Assembly: GCA_002339265.1 (NCBI GenBank)
Contig: DDKG01000234.1
Span: forward strand, 1-23,885
Direction: 5' to 3'
Origin: Massilia sp. UBA2604
GTDB lineage: Bacteria > Pseudomonadota > Gammaproteobacteria > Burkholderiales > Burkholderiaceae_D
DNA length: 23,885 nucleotides
The notes under the pieces were generated by a model. The model was not told the origin of the DNA and did not search any database. It saw only the letters and a list, made by a program, of their open reading frames with translations. The position numbers and the translations under genes are program-made. Below are positions 7,391-13,912 of this stretch, in pieces. Positions within the stretch are counted from its first letter, which is position 1, and every line of letters begins with the position of its first letter.

Positions 7391-8731
7391 ATGACAACAA
7401 CCATCAGCAACCCGGCCGCCGGCGTCAAGCCGGAGGCCGCCGAACCCATTTCCGCTTCGCGCCTGCGCGCGATCTTCGTCGGCTCGGCCGGCAACCTGGT
7501 CGAGTGGTTCGACTTCTACTGCTACGCGGCCTTCGCCCTGTACTTCGCCAGTTCCTTCTTCCCGGCCCAGGATCCCACCGCCCAGATGATGTCGACCGCC
7601 GGCATCTTCGCGCTCGGCTTCTTCGTGCGCCCGATCGGTGGCATCCTGTTCGGCCACCTGGGCGATCGTCATGGCCGCAAGGTAGCCCTGATGGCGTCGG
7701 TGCTGCTGATGTGCGCGGGCTCGCTGCTGATCGCCTGCGCGCCGACCTACGCCACCGCCGGCATCCTGTCGCCCTGCATCCTGCTGCTGGCGCGCCTGCT
7801 GCAAGGCCTGAGCCTGGGCGGCGAATACGGCGCCAGCGCCACCTATCTGTCCGAGATGGCCGATTCGAAACGGCGCGGCTTCTACGCCAGCTTCCAGTAC
7901 GTGACCCTGATCGGCGGCCAGTTGCTGGCCCTGGTCCTGCTGCTGGTGCTGCAGCACTTCCTGCTCACCGACGCCCAGCTGCGTGAATGGGGCTGGCGCA
8001 TTCCCTTCGTGTGCGGCGCGCTGCTGGCCCTGATCGCCCTGATGATGCGCCACGACATGCCGGAAACCGACTCGTTCGAAGCCGCGCGCAAGAAGGCCAA
8101 GCCGATGGGCGGCCTGAAGCAGCTGGCCCAGCATCCGAAGGAAGTGCTGCTGGTGATCGGTCTCACCATGGGCGGCACGCTCGCGTTCTATGTCTACACC
8201 GTCTACATGCAGAAGTTCCTGCGCCTGTCGGTCGGCCTGACCGACTCGCAGACCACGGCCGTCTCGGCCGCCTCGTTGTTGTTCGCCATGTGCCTGCAGC
8301 CGCTGTATGGCGCGCTGTCGGACCGCATCGGCCGCCGCCCGCTGCTGGTGGGCTTCGCGCTGCTCGGCACCATCTTCACCGTGCCCCTGCTGACGGCGAT
8401 CCGTCACGCCAGCGGCCCGTGGGAAGCCTTCGGCCTGATCGCCTGCGCCTGGATCATCGTCTCGGGCTACACCTCGATCAATGCGCTGGTGAAGGCAGAG
8501 ATGTTCCCGGCCTCGATCCGCGCCACCGGCGTCGGCGTGCCGTATGCGTTCGCGGTGTCGGTGTTCGGCGGCACGGCAGAGTATGTCGGGCTGTGGTTCA
8601 AGTCGGTGAACCTGGAGTCGGGCTTCTACTGGTACGTTACCGGCGTCATCGCCTGCACCTTGGTCGTGTGCTGGTTCATGAGGGATACGGCGGCGCATTC
8701 GAAGATCGATGCGGAGTTGCGCGGGCATTGA
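7391..8731 (+). CDS. MHS-family MFS transporter (KgtP-like organic-acid:H+ symporter)
   Basis: The 446-aa inner-membrane protein starts at the ATG at 7391, which has an excellent AGAGGAGA ribosome-binding site at 7377-7384; an in-frame ATG at 7331 lacks one. The metabolite:H+ symporter group is shown by NLVEWFDFYCYAAFALYFA in helix 1, GHLGDRHGRKVALM in loop 2-3, LLQGLSLGGEYGAS, and GALSDRIGRRPLL in the second half. Twelve hydrophobic segments are visible. Relatives carry alpha-ketoglutarate, citrate, proline/betaine or shikimate; overall look is closest to KgtP. The divergent DctB-like/FixJ pair is its probable controller and supports a dicarboxylate or keto-acid substrate. Substrate choice is inference. 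Confidence 0.88.
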   Translation: MTTTISNPAAGVKPEAAEPISASRLRAIFVGSAGNLVEWFDFYCYAAFALYFASSFFPAQDPTAQMMSTAGIFALGFFVRPIGGILFGHLGDRHGRKVALMASVLLMCAGSLLIACAPTYATAGILSPCILLLARLLQGLSLGGEYGASATYLSEMADSKRRGFYASFQYVTLIGGQLLALVLLLVLQHFLLTDAQLREWGWRIPFVCGALLALIALMMRHDMPETDSFEAARKKAKPMGGLKQLAQHPKEVLLVIGLTMGGTLAFYVYTVYMQKFLRLSVGLTDSQTTAVSAASLLFAMCLQPLYGALSDRIGRRPLLVGFALLGTIFTVPLLTAIRHASGPWEAFGLIACAWIIVSGYTSINALVKAEMFPASIRATGVGVPYAFAVSVFGGTAEYVGLWFKSVNLESGFYWYVTGVIACTLVVCWFMRDTAAHSKIDAELRGH

Positions 8732-8747
8732 ACTGGAACGGAGCCTA

Positions 8748-8773
8748 TCCTGGTACCAGGACTGCGGTCCTGG
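8748..8773. terminator. Overlapping palindromes after the transporter gene
   Basis: TCCTGGTACCAGGA (8748-8761) is a perfect 14-bp palindrome. Its right half also pairs onward: CCAGGAC (8756-8762), loop TGCG, GTCCTGG (8767-8773). The two stems are mutually exclusive. They lie 16 bp after the transporter stop and may terminate its transcript, though no T-tract follows. Confidence 0.45.
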
Positions 8774-8792
8774 TGTGAAGGGGATCAGTGGA

Positions 8793-8902
8793 TCAGCAGC
8801 GCTCGTCGGTGAGGCGGAAGAGGGCGACGAGCTCCTGCGAACCGTATAGGACTTTGCCAGCGAACATGCTATCGACGATTCCCCGAAGGGCTACGTGGAA
8901 TA
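8793..8902 (-). other. Open frame of unknown origin at the left flank of the IS remnant
   Basis: On the minus strand an open frame ending at 8793 reads RGIVDSMFAGKVLYGSQ and then ELVALFRLTDERC before TGA. It continues upstream only through the IS remnant, in another frame of the dead transposase. It could be the C-terminal tail of a gene cut by the insertion. I do not recognise the family, and it may be chance. Confidence 0.2.
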
Positions 8903-8921
8903 ATGCCCTTATATACAATTC
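8903..8921 (+). repeat. Left terminal inverted repeat of the IS remnant
   Basis: The core CCTTATATAC (8907-8916) corresponds to CCTTATACAC at the other end. The first bases are diverged. A separate 9-bp inverted repeat, ACGTGGAAT (8893-8901) and ATTCCACGT (8918-8926), straddles this boundary, so the exact end is uncertain. Confidence 0.5.
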
Positions 8922-8925
8922 CACG

Positions 8926-9520
8926 TTAGCGATAGACTGAGTCCGCAGTGCGTAGCGCCTCGGCAGCGAGCAGCATCTTCCGAGGTCCCTTCCAATTTTT
9001 CTGCATCCCTGGCTCTCCGCCTGCCTTGCGCGCCAAGAAGCCGCCGAATCCGGCCAACGCAGGATTTCCTTGACGTCCTGGCGCTTGCCGGTCGCATCTT
9101 TTTTGCTGCGCGCCCACATCCAGGCATCGAGCACCCCGAGGGCTTTCGGCCCGGCGTGACGGCAGGGTCGGGTGCAAATACATGCTGCGCTGCGGCTCGT
9201 AACATGACGGCCCAGCCCAGCGATTTGCTGTCAGTTAAAGGTCAGTTCCGTCGTATCTTGCAGGCATGGCGTCACCGGGTGCGCCTGTATCCGCTAGCGT
9301 GTTTGCTCCTAGTGCGGCGTCAGGATGGCCTGCAAATCGACTTCTTCGTTGCCCAGAAAACAGTAGGAGGTCATTGTTTTCGCCTATCCGTGACAGGCGT
9401 CCGCAATACTAGCCGCCGGGTCGACTGCAAATTACTCCATCGCCGTCCTCGCTCGAATTTTGAGGTGTGCGTCGCCGAGACTCAACTGCGCGAATTACGT
9501 GGCTGGCCACTGCGCTGCTG
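8926..9520 (-). pseudogene. IS4-family (Tn5-like) transposase pseudogene
   Basis: The gene can be read only by joining frames on the minus strand. In order, N to C: FAQLSLGDAHLKIRARTAME (stop), FAVDPAASIADACHG (stop), TSYCFLGNEEVDLQAILTPH (stop), CLQDTTELTFN (stop), then YEPQRSMYLHPTL, AVTPGRKP and LGVLDAWMWARS in three different frames, DVKEILRW, and after a further frame change GFLARKAGGEPGMQKNWKG to the stop at 8926. These are the N-terminal DNA-binding domain, the first catalytic Asp motif (QDTTEL), the PLGVLDAWMWAR segment and the GGFLGRKGDGEPG C-terminal motif of Tn5-like transposases. The jump from EILRW directly to the C-terminal motif removes the second catalytic Asp (DREAD) and the catalytic Glu. 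The gene cannot be functional. Confidence 0.82.
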
Positions 9521-9633
9521 TCGTCAACGCGTTACTCAAAAAGGCGAAAGTAACGCGAGATGGCGGCCGTCTACAAACGCTGCGGCCAGCCGTTGAATGT
9601 AGAAGATTTCTTGGCGCGGTATAGGTCAGGTCA

Positions 9634-9652
9634 GACACGTGTATAAGGACAG
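9634..9652 (-). repeat. Right terminal inverted repeat of the IS remnant
   Basis: GACACGTGTATAAGGACAG on the plus strand is the complement of a Tn5-like end: GTGTATAAG is identical to the core of the Tn5 outer end and GACAG matches its tip. It lies about 115 bp upstream of the first recognisable transposase codons and 29 bp from the ATPase stop codon. Confidence 0.65.
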
Positions 9653-9681
9653 GGCCTTAAGTCAGCAGTTCCGCTAGCACA

Positions 9682-11769
9682 TCACTGCAACTGCTCGCTG
9701 CACTCAACTACGATATGGTCCGGCACGTAATCGTATTCATGCGGGTTGAGTTGCATAATGTATTCATTCTCAATATGATATGTTTCATTGACGAATTTCT
9801 TTATCACATTATTTTCATGGTTGTCATTGTTGATAATTCTGAAGATTTGAAGCTTTTCGTAATTATTGGAAGTCTCGTGGAAAAGTTTTTTCATTGCAAC
9901 CTTGTCATTCACGTTTGATATTATCGTTTGATAGTCAAACTCGGGGATTTTTCGCTGGATTTCAGCCTGAGACTTAGCTATGTCCTCGGGTGTCATTTCT
10001 ACTTCCACAGGATTTCCGTGCAGATCGATCGAGCGTATCACAGGCTTAATTCTTTTCTTGAAGACATTTGACAACAATTGATATTCTAAGCCTTTGTCAT
10101 CAATGATCTCATAATGACGCCTTAAGTAGATCGCCTTGATTGCACAATGCTTTGCTGATGAAATATTGCTTTCACAAATTTGTGGGAAACTAAGAATATC
10201 ATCGCGCCGAATCTCTTTTTCGGTGATGATTCCACCTTTGGAAGTCACAAAGTGTGCTAATGGCCGAGGCTGAAAATTTTGTGCCAAATTCTTGATCATA
10301 TCAATTACAGGCTCAATGTCATGAGTCAACATCAATACAGTTCGATTCTTCAGGCAGTTTTTAGTCCTAAAGAGCATTTCAATAATCGCATATTTTTTAT
10401 TCTTATCGAATGAGGAAATGGGATCATCGAGGATGATTAGGTCTGGATTTTTTGTAAGGCAGTCGTACATAAAAAGAACGAGGGAAAACGCATTGCGCTC
10501 CCCGTAACTCAAGTGTGTTGCGCCATTTGCAATATCGCCATCACATTCGGAATGCTTTAATTTCATTTTGTAAGTGTCTGATTCCTCGGCGATATCCACA
10601 TAATACTTGTAGCCAGCGTACTTCAAAAAACCATTAATATCCTCTTTGTGCTTTTTAGCAGTTTGTTGAATCAGCCTATTCTGTTTGTTGATCTCGCCCT
10701 GCAGTTTCCCTGCTTTCACTATCACATTGTCGAGGCAGAGATTAATCTCATCTGCAATCTCTTTTGTGGGCTTGGAGCTGAGGTGACTTAAAAGAGTGAG
10801 TTCAATTTTTAGCTTTTCAATTTCTTTCTTGATCTCTGATGAGTCCTTGAGCGAGAAGTACGAGATAGACTTAATATCTCGAAGCTTTGTTATAAGGGTT
10901 TCGACTTGTTTTTTGATTTCGGCAAGAAACGATTCTTCTTCTTTTTTTAGCCCATCTTTATTCTTGACGATTTTTTCCAATTTACTTCTAGTCTCATTGG
11001 AAAAATAATCGCCGAGCTTCTCAATAACGTCCTGTATCTTTGATAGGTGCTCTACGGCTTTCGCATCATAAGTTTTCTCTACTGCTAAAATAGTTTGTTT
11101 TTTCTCTGCAGCTGGAGAGGTGCAGTAAGGGCAATCATCGGAAATTTCCAAAAACGCATTGCCGCTCATCTGCCACTTCAGCCAAGCTAAGTTGCTATCA
11201 CTCTTGATATATTTTTCGAATGGTGCTAATTCGGCTGGAATGTTTTCAATAGCATTTCCATCACCGATGCCTTTGATAAACTTACTGGATTTGGCAAGTC
11301 CTTTGCTTGATTTCCCAAAGCACTCCAAAAGCTCATTGAGATTAACTAAAACTACGTCAATTTTTTCATGATCTCTGAAAGTTTTGCGGATGTCAGAAAT
11401 AATCTCTTCGATTTCCGCCATTTTTTCATCGTACTGCTGAGTCTTAATAAATATGTCGAAGCTGTTCTTTAGTACTTCATCCTGGGTGAAAACAAATCGA
11501 TTTATATAGTCTTCATTGAAGAGCGCTACTGAATTGACTGGCGTATCTATCGTCACCACTGGCCGATTCTCAGGATTTGGATCAATATCCCTGTACTTAA
11601 AGGGTGTAAGGCTTGCGATCGATGCGTTTTCTTCGCAACTTAATAACACGGCTTTTGCTAAAGTGCTTTTGCCGGTTCCATTTGGGCCATGCTTGATGTT
11701 TAGCCTGTCTGGTTCTACCAAGATAGTGGCTTGATCGATACTGTTGCAATTTTTAATTTCGATTTTCAT
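9682..11769 (-). CDS. Stand-alone AAA_13/ABC-type ATPase with zinc hook, RloC/PrrC-like, probable phage defence
   Basis: The 695-aa protein has an SMC/Rad50-like plan. Walker A GPNGTGKST is at residues 28-36. Charged coiled-coil-like stretches (about 110-170 and 235-375) flank a CPYC motif (C213, C216), placed like a zinc hook. The second ATPase half has ABC signature LSYGE (420-424), Walker B LIILDDPISSFD (444-455) and H-loop LTHD (481-484). A C-terminal domain of about 200 residues follows. This fits the AAA_13 family with the anticodon nucleases PrrC and RloC; RloC has a zinc hook and needs no partner. A triad spaced like PrrC's Arg-Glu-His is present: R550, E554 (LRRHYE) and H584. The gene is markedly AT-rich against its surroundings, which indicates transfer. 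No restriction-modification genes are near. No ribosome-binding site precedes the ATG. The ATPase call is firm; the nuclease role is a hypothesis. Confidence 0.75.
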   Translation of the reverse strand: MKIEIKNCNSIDQATILVEPDRLNIKHGPNGTGKSTLAKAVLLSCEENASIASLTPFKYRDIDPNPENRPVVTIDTPVNSVALFNEDYINRFVFTQDEVLKNSFDIFIKTQQYDEKMAEIEEIISDIRKTFRDHEKIDVVLVNLNELLECFGKSSKGLAKSSKFIKGIGDGNAIENIPAELAPFEKYIKSDSNLAWLKWQMSGNAFLEISDDCPYCTSPAAEKKQTILAVEKTYDAKAVEHLSKIQDVIEKLGDYFSNETRSKLEKIVKNKDGLKKEEESFLAEIKKQVETLITKLRDIKSISYFSLKDSSEIKKEIEKLKIELTLLSHLSSKPTKEIADEINLCLDNVIVKAGKLQGEINKQNRLIQQTAKKHKEDINGFLKYAGYKYYVDIAEESDTYKMKLKHSECDGDIANGATHLSYGERNAFSLVLFMYDCLTKNPDLIILDDPISSFDKNKKYAIIEMLFRTKNCLKNRTVLMLTHDIEPVIDMIKNLAQNFQPRPLAHFVTSKGGIITEKEIRRDDILSFPQICESNISSAKHCAIKAIYLRRHYEIIDDKGLEYQLLSNVFKKRIKPVIRSIDLHGNPVEVEMTPEDIAKSQAEIQRKIPEFDYQTIISNVNDKVAMKKLFHETSNNYEKLQIFRIINNDNHENNVIKKFVNETYHIENEYIMQLNPHEYDYVPDHIVVECSEQLQ

Positions 11770-12099
11770 TGCGGAGGAGCGCAGAAGTGAGCGGTTAGTG
11801 AGAAGTCACGGGTTAAGACTATCAGGTTTCAAAATTGAAAATTCTCACATTTTTTCACTTAATCGTGTCAGCTGCGCAATTGAGGATGTGACGCTTCTGC
11901 TATCTCCAATATCCTTAAAAATATTTGCTCGCTATCAATAGGGGGGTGGCTCTTGCTAAGTGGCTGAATTTTTAAGGTTTCATTTCATTGGTGTGGTGCT
12001 TCTTAGCCTACCGGGGCAGGTTATGAACCATCCAAGGATTTGGTGCGTACCCTCGTCCAGTACGATAGCGAGCGCCAGCACGGTGATATGGCTCAGCCA
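11770..12099. other. Non-coding stretch upstream of the ATPase gene
   Basis: No credible gene is seen here. It remains AT-rich to about 11990, then returns to the higher GC of the chromosome, so the right border of the transferred segment is probably near 11950-12000. It should contain the ATPase promoter. On the minus strand TTGATA (plus 11934-11939) followed by an AT-rich run ending GGATAT is a weak candidate. TTTCAA-aa-TTGAAA (11827-11840) is an inverted repeat that could be an operator. Confidence 0.35.
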
Positions 12100-12503
12100 A
12101 CCGATTGCTGCCGTCGCCTGCAGATATTCGCCACCGCACAGGCCAGGCCGCCGACCAACGAAATGTGTTCCAGTGCGAAGAAGAACAATGTGGTCGCACG
12201 CGGCTTGGACAGCCGTCAAAAATGGTGGACGACAAGATGGTCTCCACTAAGAAGGGCGCCAACTGCGCCGCTGCCTGTCACATGTAGCGATCGAACCAGA
12301 TCGCCAGCTTGCCAGCCAATAGGACAAGAGCGACCGCGATGTTGTACAGCCACCGGCGCTAGCCGCGCGGCTCATCTCGGCCATGCCGCCATCGAAGTCC
12401 GCGAGCTTGGCCAAAACCCGATAGGCCGAGCACCACTGTGAACAGCACCCGCGCTGCGCACAGAACGCCCTGCCTGAAGGATGTCGTCGGTCTGATTTCT
12501 CAT
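12100..12503 (-). pseudogene. DoxX-family membrane protein pseudogene
   Basis: The start is intact: ATG at 12503 with a good AGGAGA site (12508-12513), reading [13 protein letters not shown]. The rest can be read only by changing frame. [13 protein letters not shown] lies in a second frame, [18 protein letters not shown] in a third, then LYNIAVALVLLAGKLAIWF with a stop soon after (DRYM*), QLAPFLVETIL, and ALEHISLVGGLACAVAN near the 3' end. The order of a hydrophobic helix, KLADFDG, further hydrophobic helices and a late LVGGL-like segment matches DoxX-family small membrane proteins. At least three frame changes and several stops make it nonfunctional; its 3' end is approximate. It is divergent from soxR and still has the SoxR-type promoter. 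Confidence 0.7.
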
Positions 12504-12539
12504 ACTTTCTCCTGTCCTAATGTGAAAGTAGCGAGAAAA

Positions 12540-12570
12540 AGTATAAAATCTCAACTTAACTTGAGGTCAA
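12540..12570 (-). promoter_or_regulatory. SoxR-type promoter for the DoxX pseudogene (19-bp spacer)
   Basis: On the minus strand -35 TTGACC (12565-12570) and -10 TATACT (12540-12545) are separated by exactly 19 bp (12546-12564). That overlong spacer is the hallmark of promoters activated by MerR-family regulators, including SoxR. The spacer is filled by the SoxR operator. Transcription would run into the DoxX pseudogene. Confidence 0.85.
12549..12566. promoter_or_regulatory. SoxR operator (soxbox)
   Basis: TCTCAACTTAACTTGAGG matches the known SoxR site CCTCAAGTTAACTTGAGG at 16 of 18 positions. It is centred between 12557 and 12558. GAGG at 12563-12566 also serves as a plausible ribosome-binding site for soxR (9 bp before its ATG), so bound SoxR would cover its own translation-start region in DNA and could repress itself. 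Confidence 0.88.
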
Positions 12571-12575
12571 GCGCA

Positions 12576-13349
12576 ATGACGACGATCGATCCCGACAAGA
12601 AGGCCCTTACGGTAGGCGAGGTAGCGCGCCGCAGCGGCGTGGCGGTCTCCACCATCCATTTCTACGAATCGAAAGGCCTGATCAAGGGCTGGCGCACTGA
12701 TGGCAACCAGCGCCGCTATGCGCGCGAAGTGCTGCGCCACATCGCCATCATCAAGGTGGCGCAGCGCACCGGGATTCCGCTCGAGACGATCCGCGAAAAC
12801 CTGGCGGGGCTGCCGGAAGGCCGCACCATCAGCGCGAAGGAGTGGCGGGTGCTCGGCGCCGGCTGGCGCGCGGAACTCGACGAGCGCATCGCGCGCCTGC
12901 AGCGGCTGCGCGACGAACTCGATACCTGCATCGGCTGCGGTTGCCTTTCCCTCACCGACTGCCCGCTGCGCAACCCCGCCGACGCGCTCGGCGAGGACAG
13001 TGCCGGGGCGGTGTTCCTCGATCGTCCTGCCGGGTCGGAGTATCATGCGATCTCGATCGAAAAACCGCTGCCGTGGTCCGACTTTATGACCGATCCTGAA
13101 CGACTCTCGCCTGATTCCATTGCCGCGCTCCAGGCGCGCTTCGACGGCCATTCGCGCAAGGCGCAGGCCTATTACGCCGTCATGCACGAGGCGCGCAAGG
13201 TGCTCGGCAATGACGATGCAGCCGACGCCTGGATGAAGGCGTCCCAGCCGGCGCTGGATGGGCGCACGCCGGCCGAACTGGTGGCGGACGGCCGCACCGA
13301 CGACGTCCTGGCCTCCCTGCGCGGCGAAAAAACGGGAGCGGCGCAATGA
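12576..13349 (+). CDS. soxR: SoxR-type redox regulator with C-terminal ParS/MbcA-like domain
   Basis: The 257-aa protein starts at ATG 12576, right after the operator; a longer in-frame extension upstream would cross the promoter. Residues 1-150 are SoxR: MerR-type winged helix ([24 protein letters not shown]), dimerisation helix, and the [2Fe-2S] cluster cysteines C118, C121, C123 and C129 in [17 protein letters not shown], matching E. coli C119/122/124/130. SoxR normally ends near residue 150. Here the frame continues for about 105 residues; the last part (about 203-248) reads [15 protein letters not shown] and [11 protein letters not shown], the pattern of the Xre/MbcA/ParS toxin-binding domain (PF09722). 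The extension has an internal Met at 171 (13086) that could be the old start of a separate 87-aa gene. SoxR senses redox-cycling compounds. The stop overlaps the tag start (ATGA). Confidence 0.88.
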   Translation: MTTIDPDKKALTVGEVARRSGVAVSTIHFYESKGLIKGWRTDGNQRRYAREVLRHIAIIKVAQRTGIPLETIRENLAGLPEGRTISAKEWRVLGAGWRAELDERIARLQRLRDELDTCIGCGCLSLTDCPLRNPADALGEDSAGAVFLDRPAGSEYHAISIEKPLPWSDFMTDPERLSPDSIAALQARFDGHSRKAQAYYAVMHEARKVLGNDDAADAWMKASQPALDGRTPAELVADGRTDDVLASLRGEKTGAAQ

Positions 13350-13912
13350 CGGTCAAGCGCTGCTCCTGGGCCAATATGGCCAATCCGCGCTACCTCGCCT
13401 ACCACGACAACGAGTGGGGCGTGCCCTGCCATGACGAGAACACGCTGTTCGAGATGCTCAATCTCGAAGGCGCGCAGGCCGGCCTGTCGTGGGAGACCAT
13501 CCTGAACAAGCGCGACACCTACCGCGAAGCGTTCGACGGCTGGGATGCGGAAAAGATCGCCGCCTACGATGACGACAAGAAGGCCGAGCTGCTTGCCAAC
13601 CCCGGCATCGTGCGCAACCGCCTGAAGGTCGCCGCCGCGATCACCAACGCCAAGGCGTATCTCGCGCTGCGCGAACAGGGCCTGACGCTCGACGACTACC
13701 TGTGGGCCTTCGTCGATGGCAAGCCGATCGTGAACGACTGGCCCGATCACGCCCGCCCGGCGCGCACCGAACTGTCCGACCGCATCTCGAAAGATTTGTC
13801 GAAGCGCGGCTTCAAGTTCGTCGGCTCGACCATCATCTACGCTTATATGCAGGGCATCGGCCTGGTCGACGACCATGACCGCGAATGTCACTGTCGCAGC
13901 AGGCGCCGTTGA
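13346..13912 (+). CDS. tag: DNA-3-methyladenine glycosylase I
   Basis: The 188-aa protein is Tag, which removes 3-methyladenine from alkylated DNA to start base-excision repair in the cytoplasm. The fold-specific zinc site is complete: C6, H20 (YHDNEWG), H177 and C181 near the C terminus. The substrate-pocket segment [20 protein letters not shown] carries E41, equivalent to E. coli E38. The length equals that of family members. Its ATG overlaps the soxR stop by 4 bp and its end overlaps the longest mnmC frame, so soxR-tag-mnmC are probably one transcript. Confidence 0.93.
   Translation: MTVKRCSWANMANPRYLAYHDNEWGVPCHDENTLFEMLNLEGAQAGLSWETILNKRDTYREAFDGWDAEKIAAYDDDKKAELLANPGIVRNRLKVAAAITNAKAYLALREQGLTLDDYLWAFVDGKPIVNDWPDHARPARTELSDRISKDLSKRGFKFVGSTIIYAYMQGIGLVDDHDRECHCRSRRR

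Larger units (their letters stand above)
8903..9652. mobile_element. Decayed IS4-family (Tn5-like) insertion sequence, about 750 bp
   Basis: A dead transposase gene (minus strand) is bracketed by two Tn5-like terminal repeats. The right end, 9634-9652, reads outside-in CTGTCCTTATACACGTGTC, very close to the Tn5-type 19-bp ends. The left end, from 8903, reads ATGCCCTTATATAC and matches the right end at 11 of the first 14 positions. No 9-bp target duplication is visible (CGTGGAATA on the left, GGCCTTAAG on the right). A full-length IS of this group is about twice as long, so the element has lost a large internal segment. It forms the left border of the AT-rich region that holds the ATPase gene. 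Confidence 0.65.

Noticed and set aside
9156..9596. Plus-strand open frame of 146 codons
   Set aside because: It lies antisense to the recognisable transposase remnant, has no family resemblance and an improbable Arg/Cys-rich composition.
9682..11769. HEPN-type RNase motif in the ATPase C terminus (R644...H651)
   Set aside because: The Arg-to-His spacing is at the edge of the Rx4-6H pattern and the context (FRIINNDNH) lacks other HEPN features; the Arg-Glu-His arrangement fits the ATPase family better.
9653..11995. Attachment-site direct repeats around the AT-rich segment
   Set aside because: The two flanks were compared by eye and no convincing repeat was found.
11960..12441. Several small open frames on both strands upstream of soxR
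   Set aside because: They are frame fragments within or next to the DoxX pseudogene; none has an independent start site or family match.
12438..12575. Upstream extension of soxR to ATG 12438
   Set aside because: It would run through the divergent promoter and SoxR operator; SoxR homology begins just after ATG 12576.
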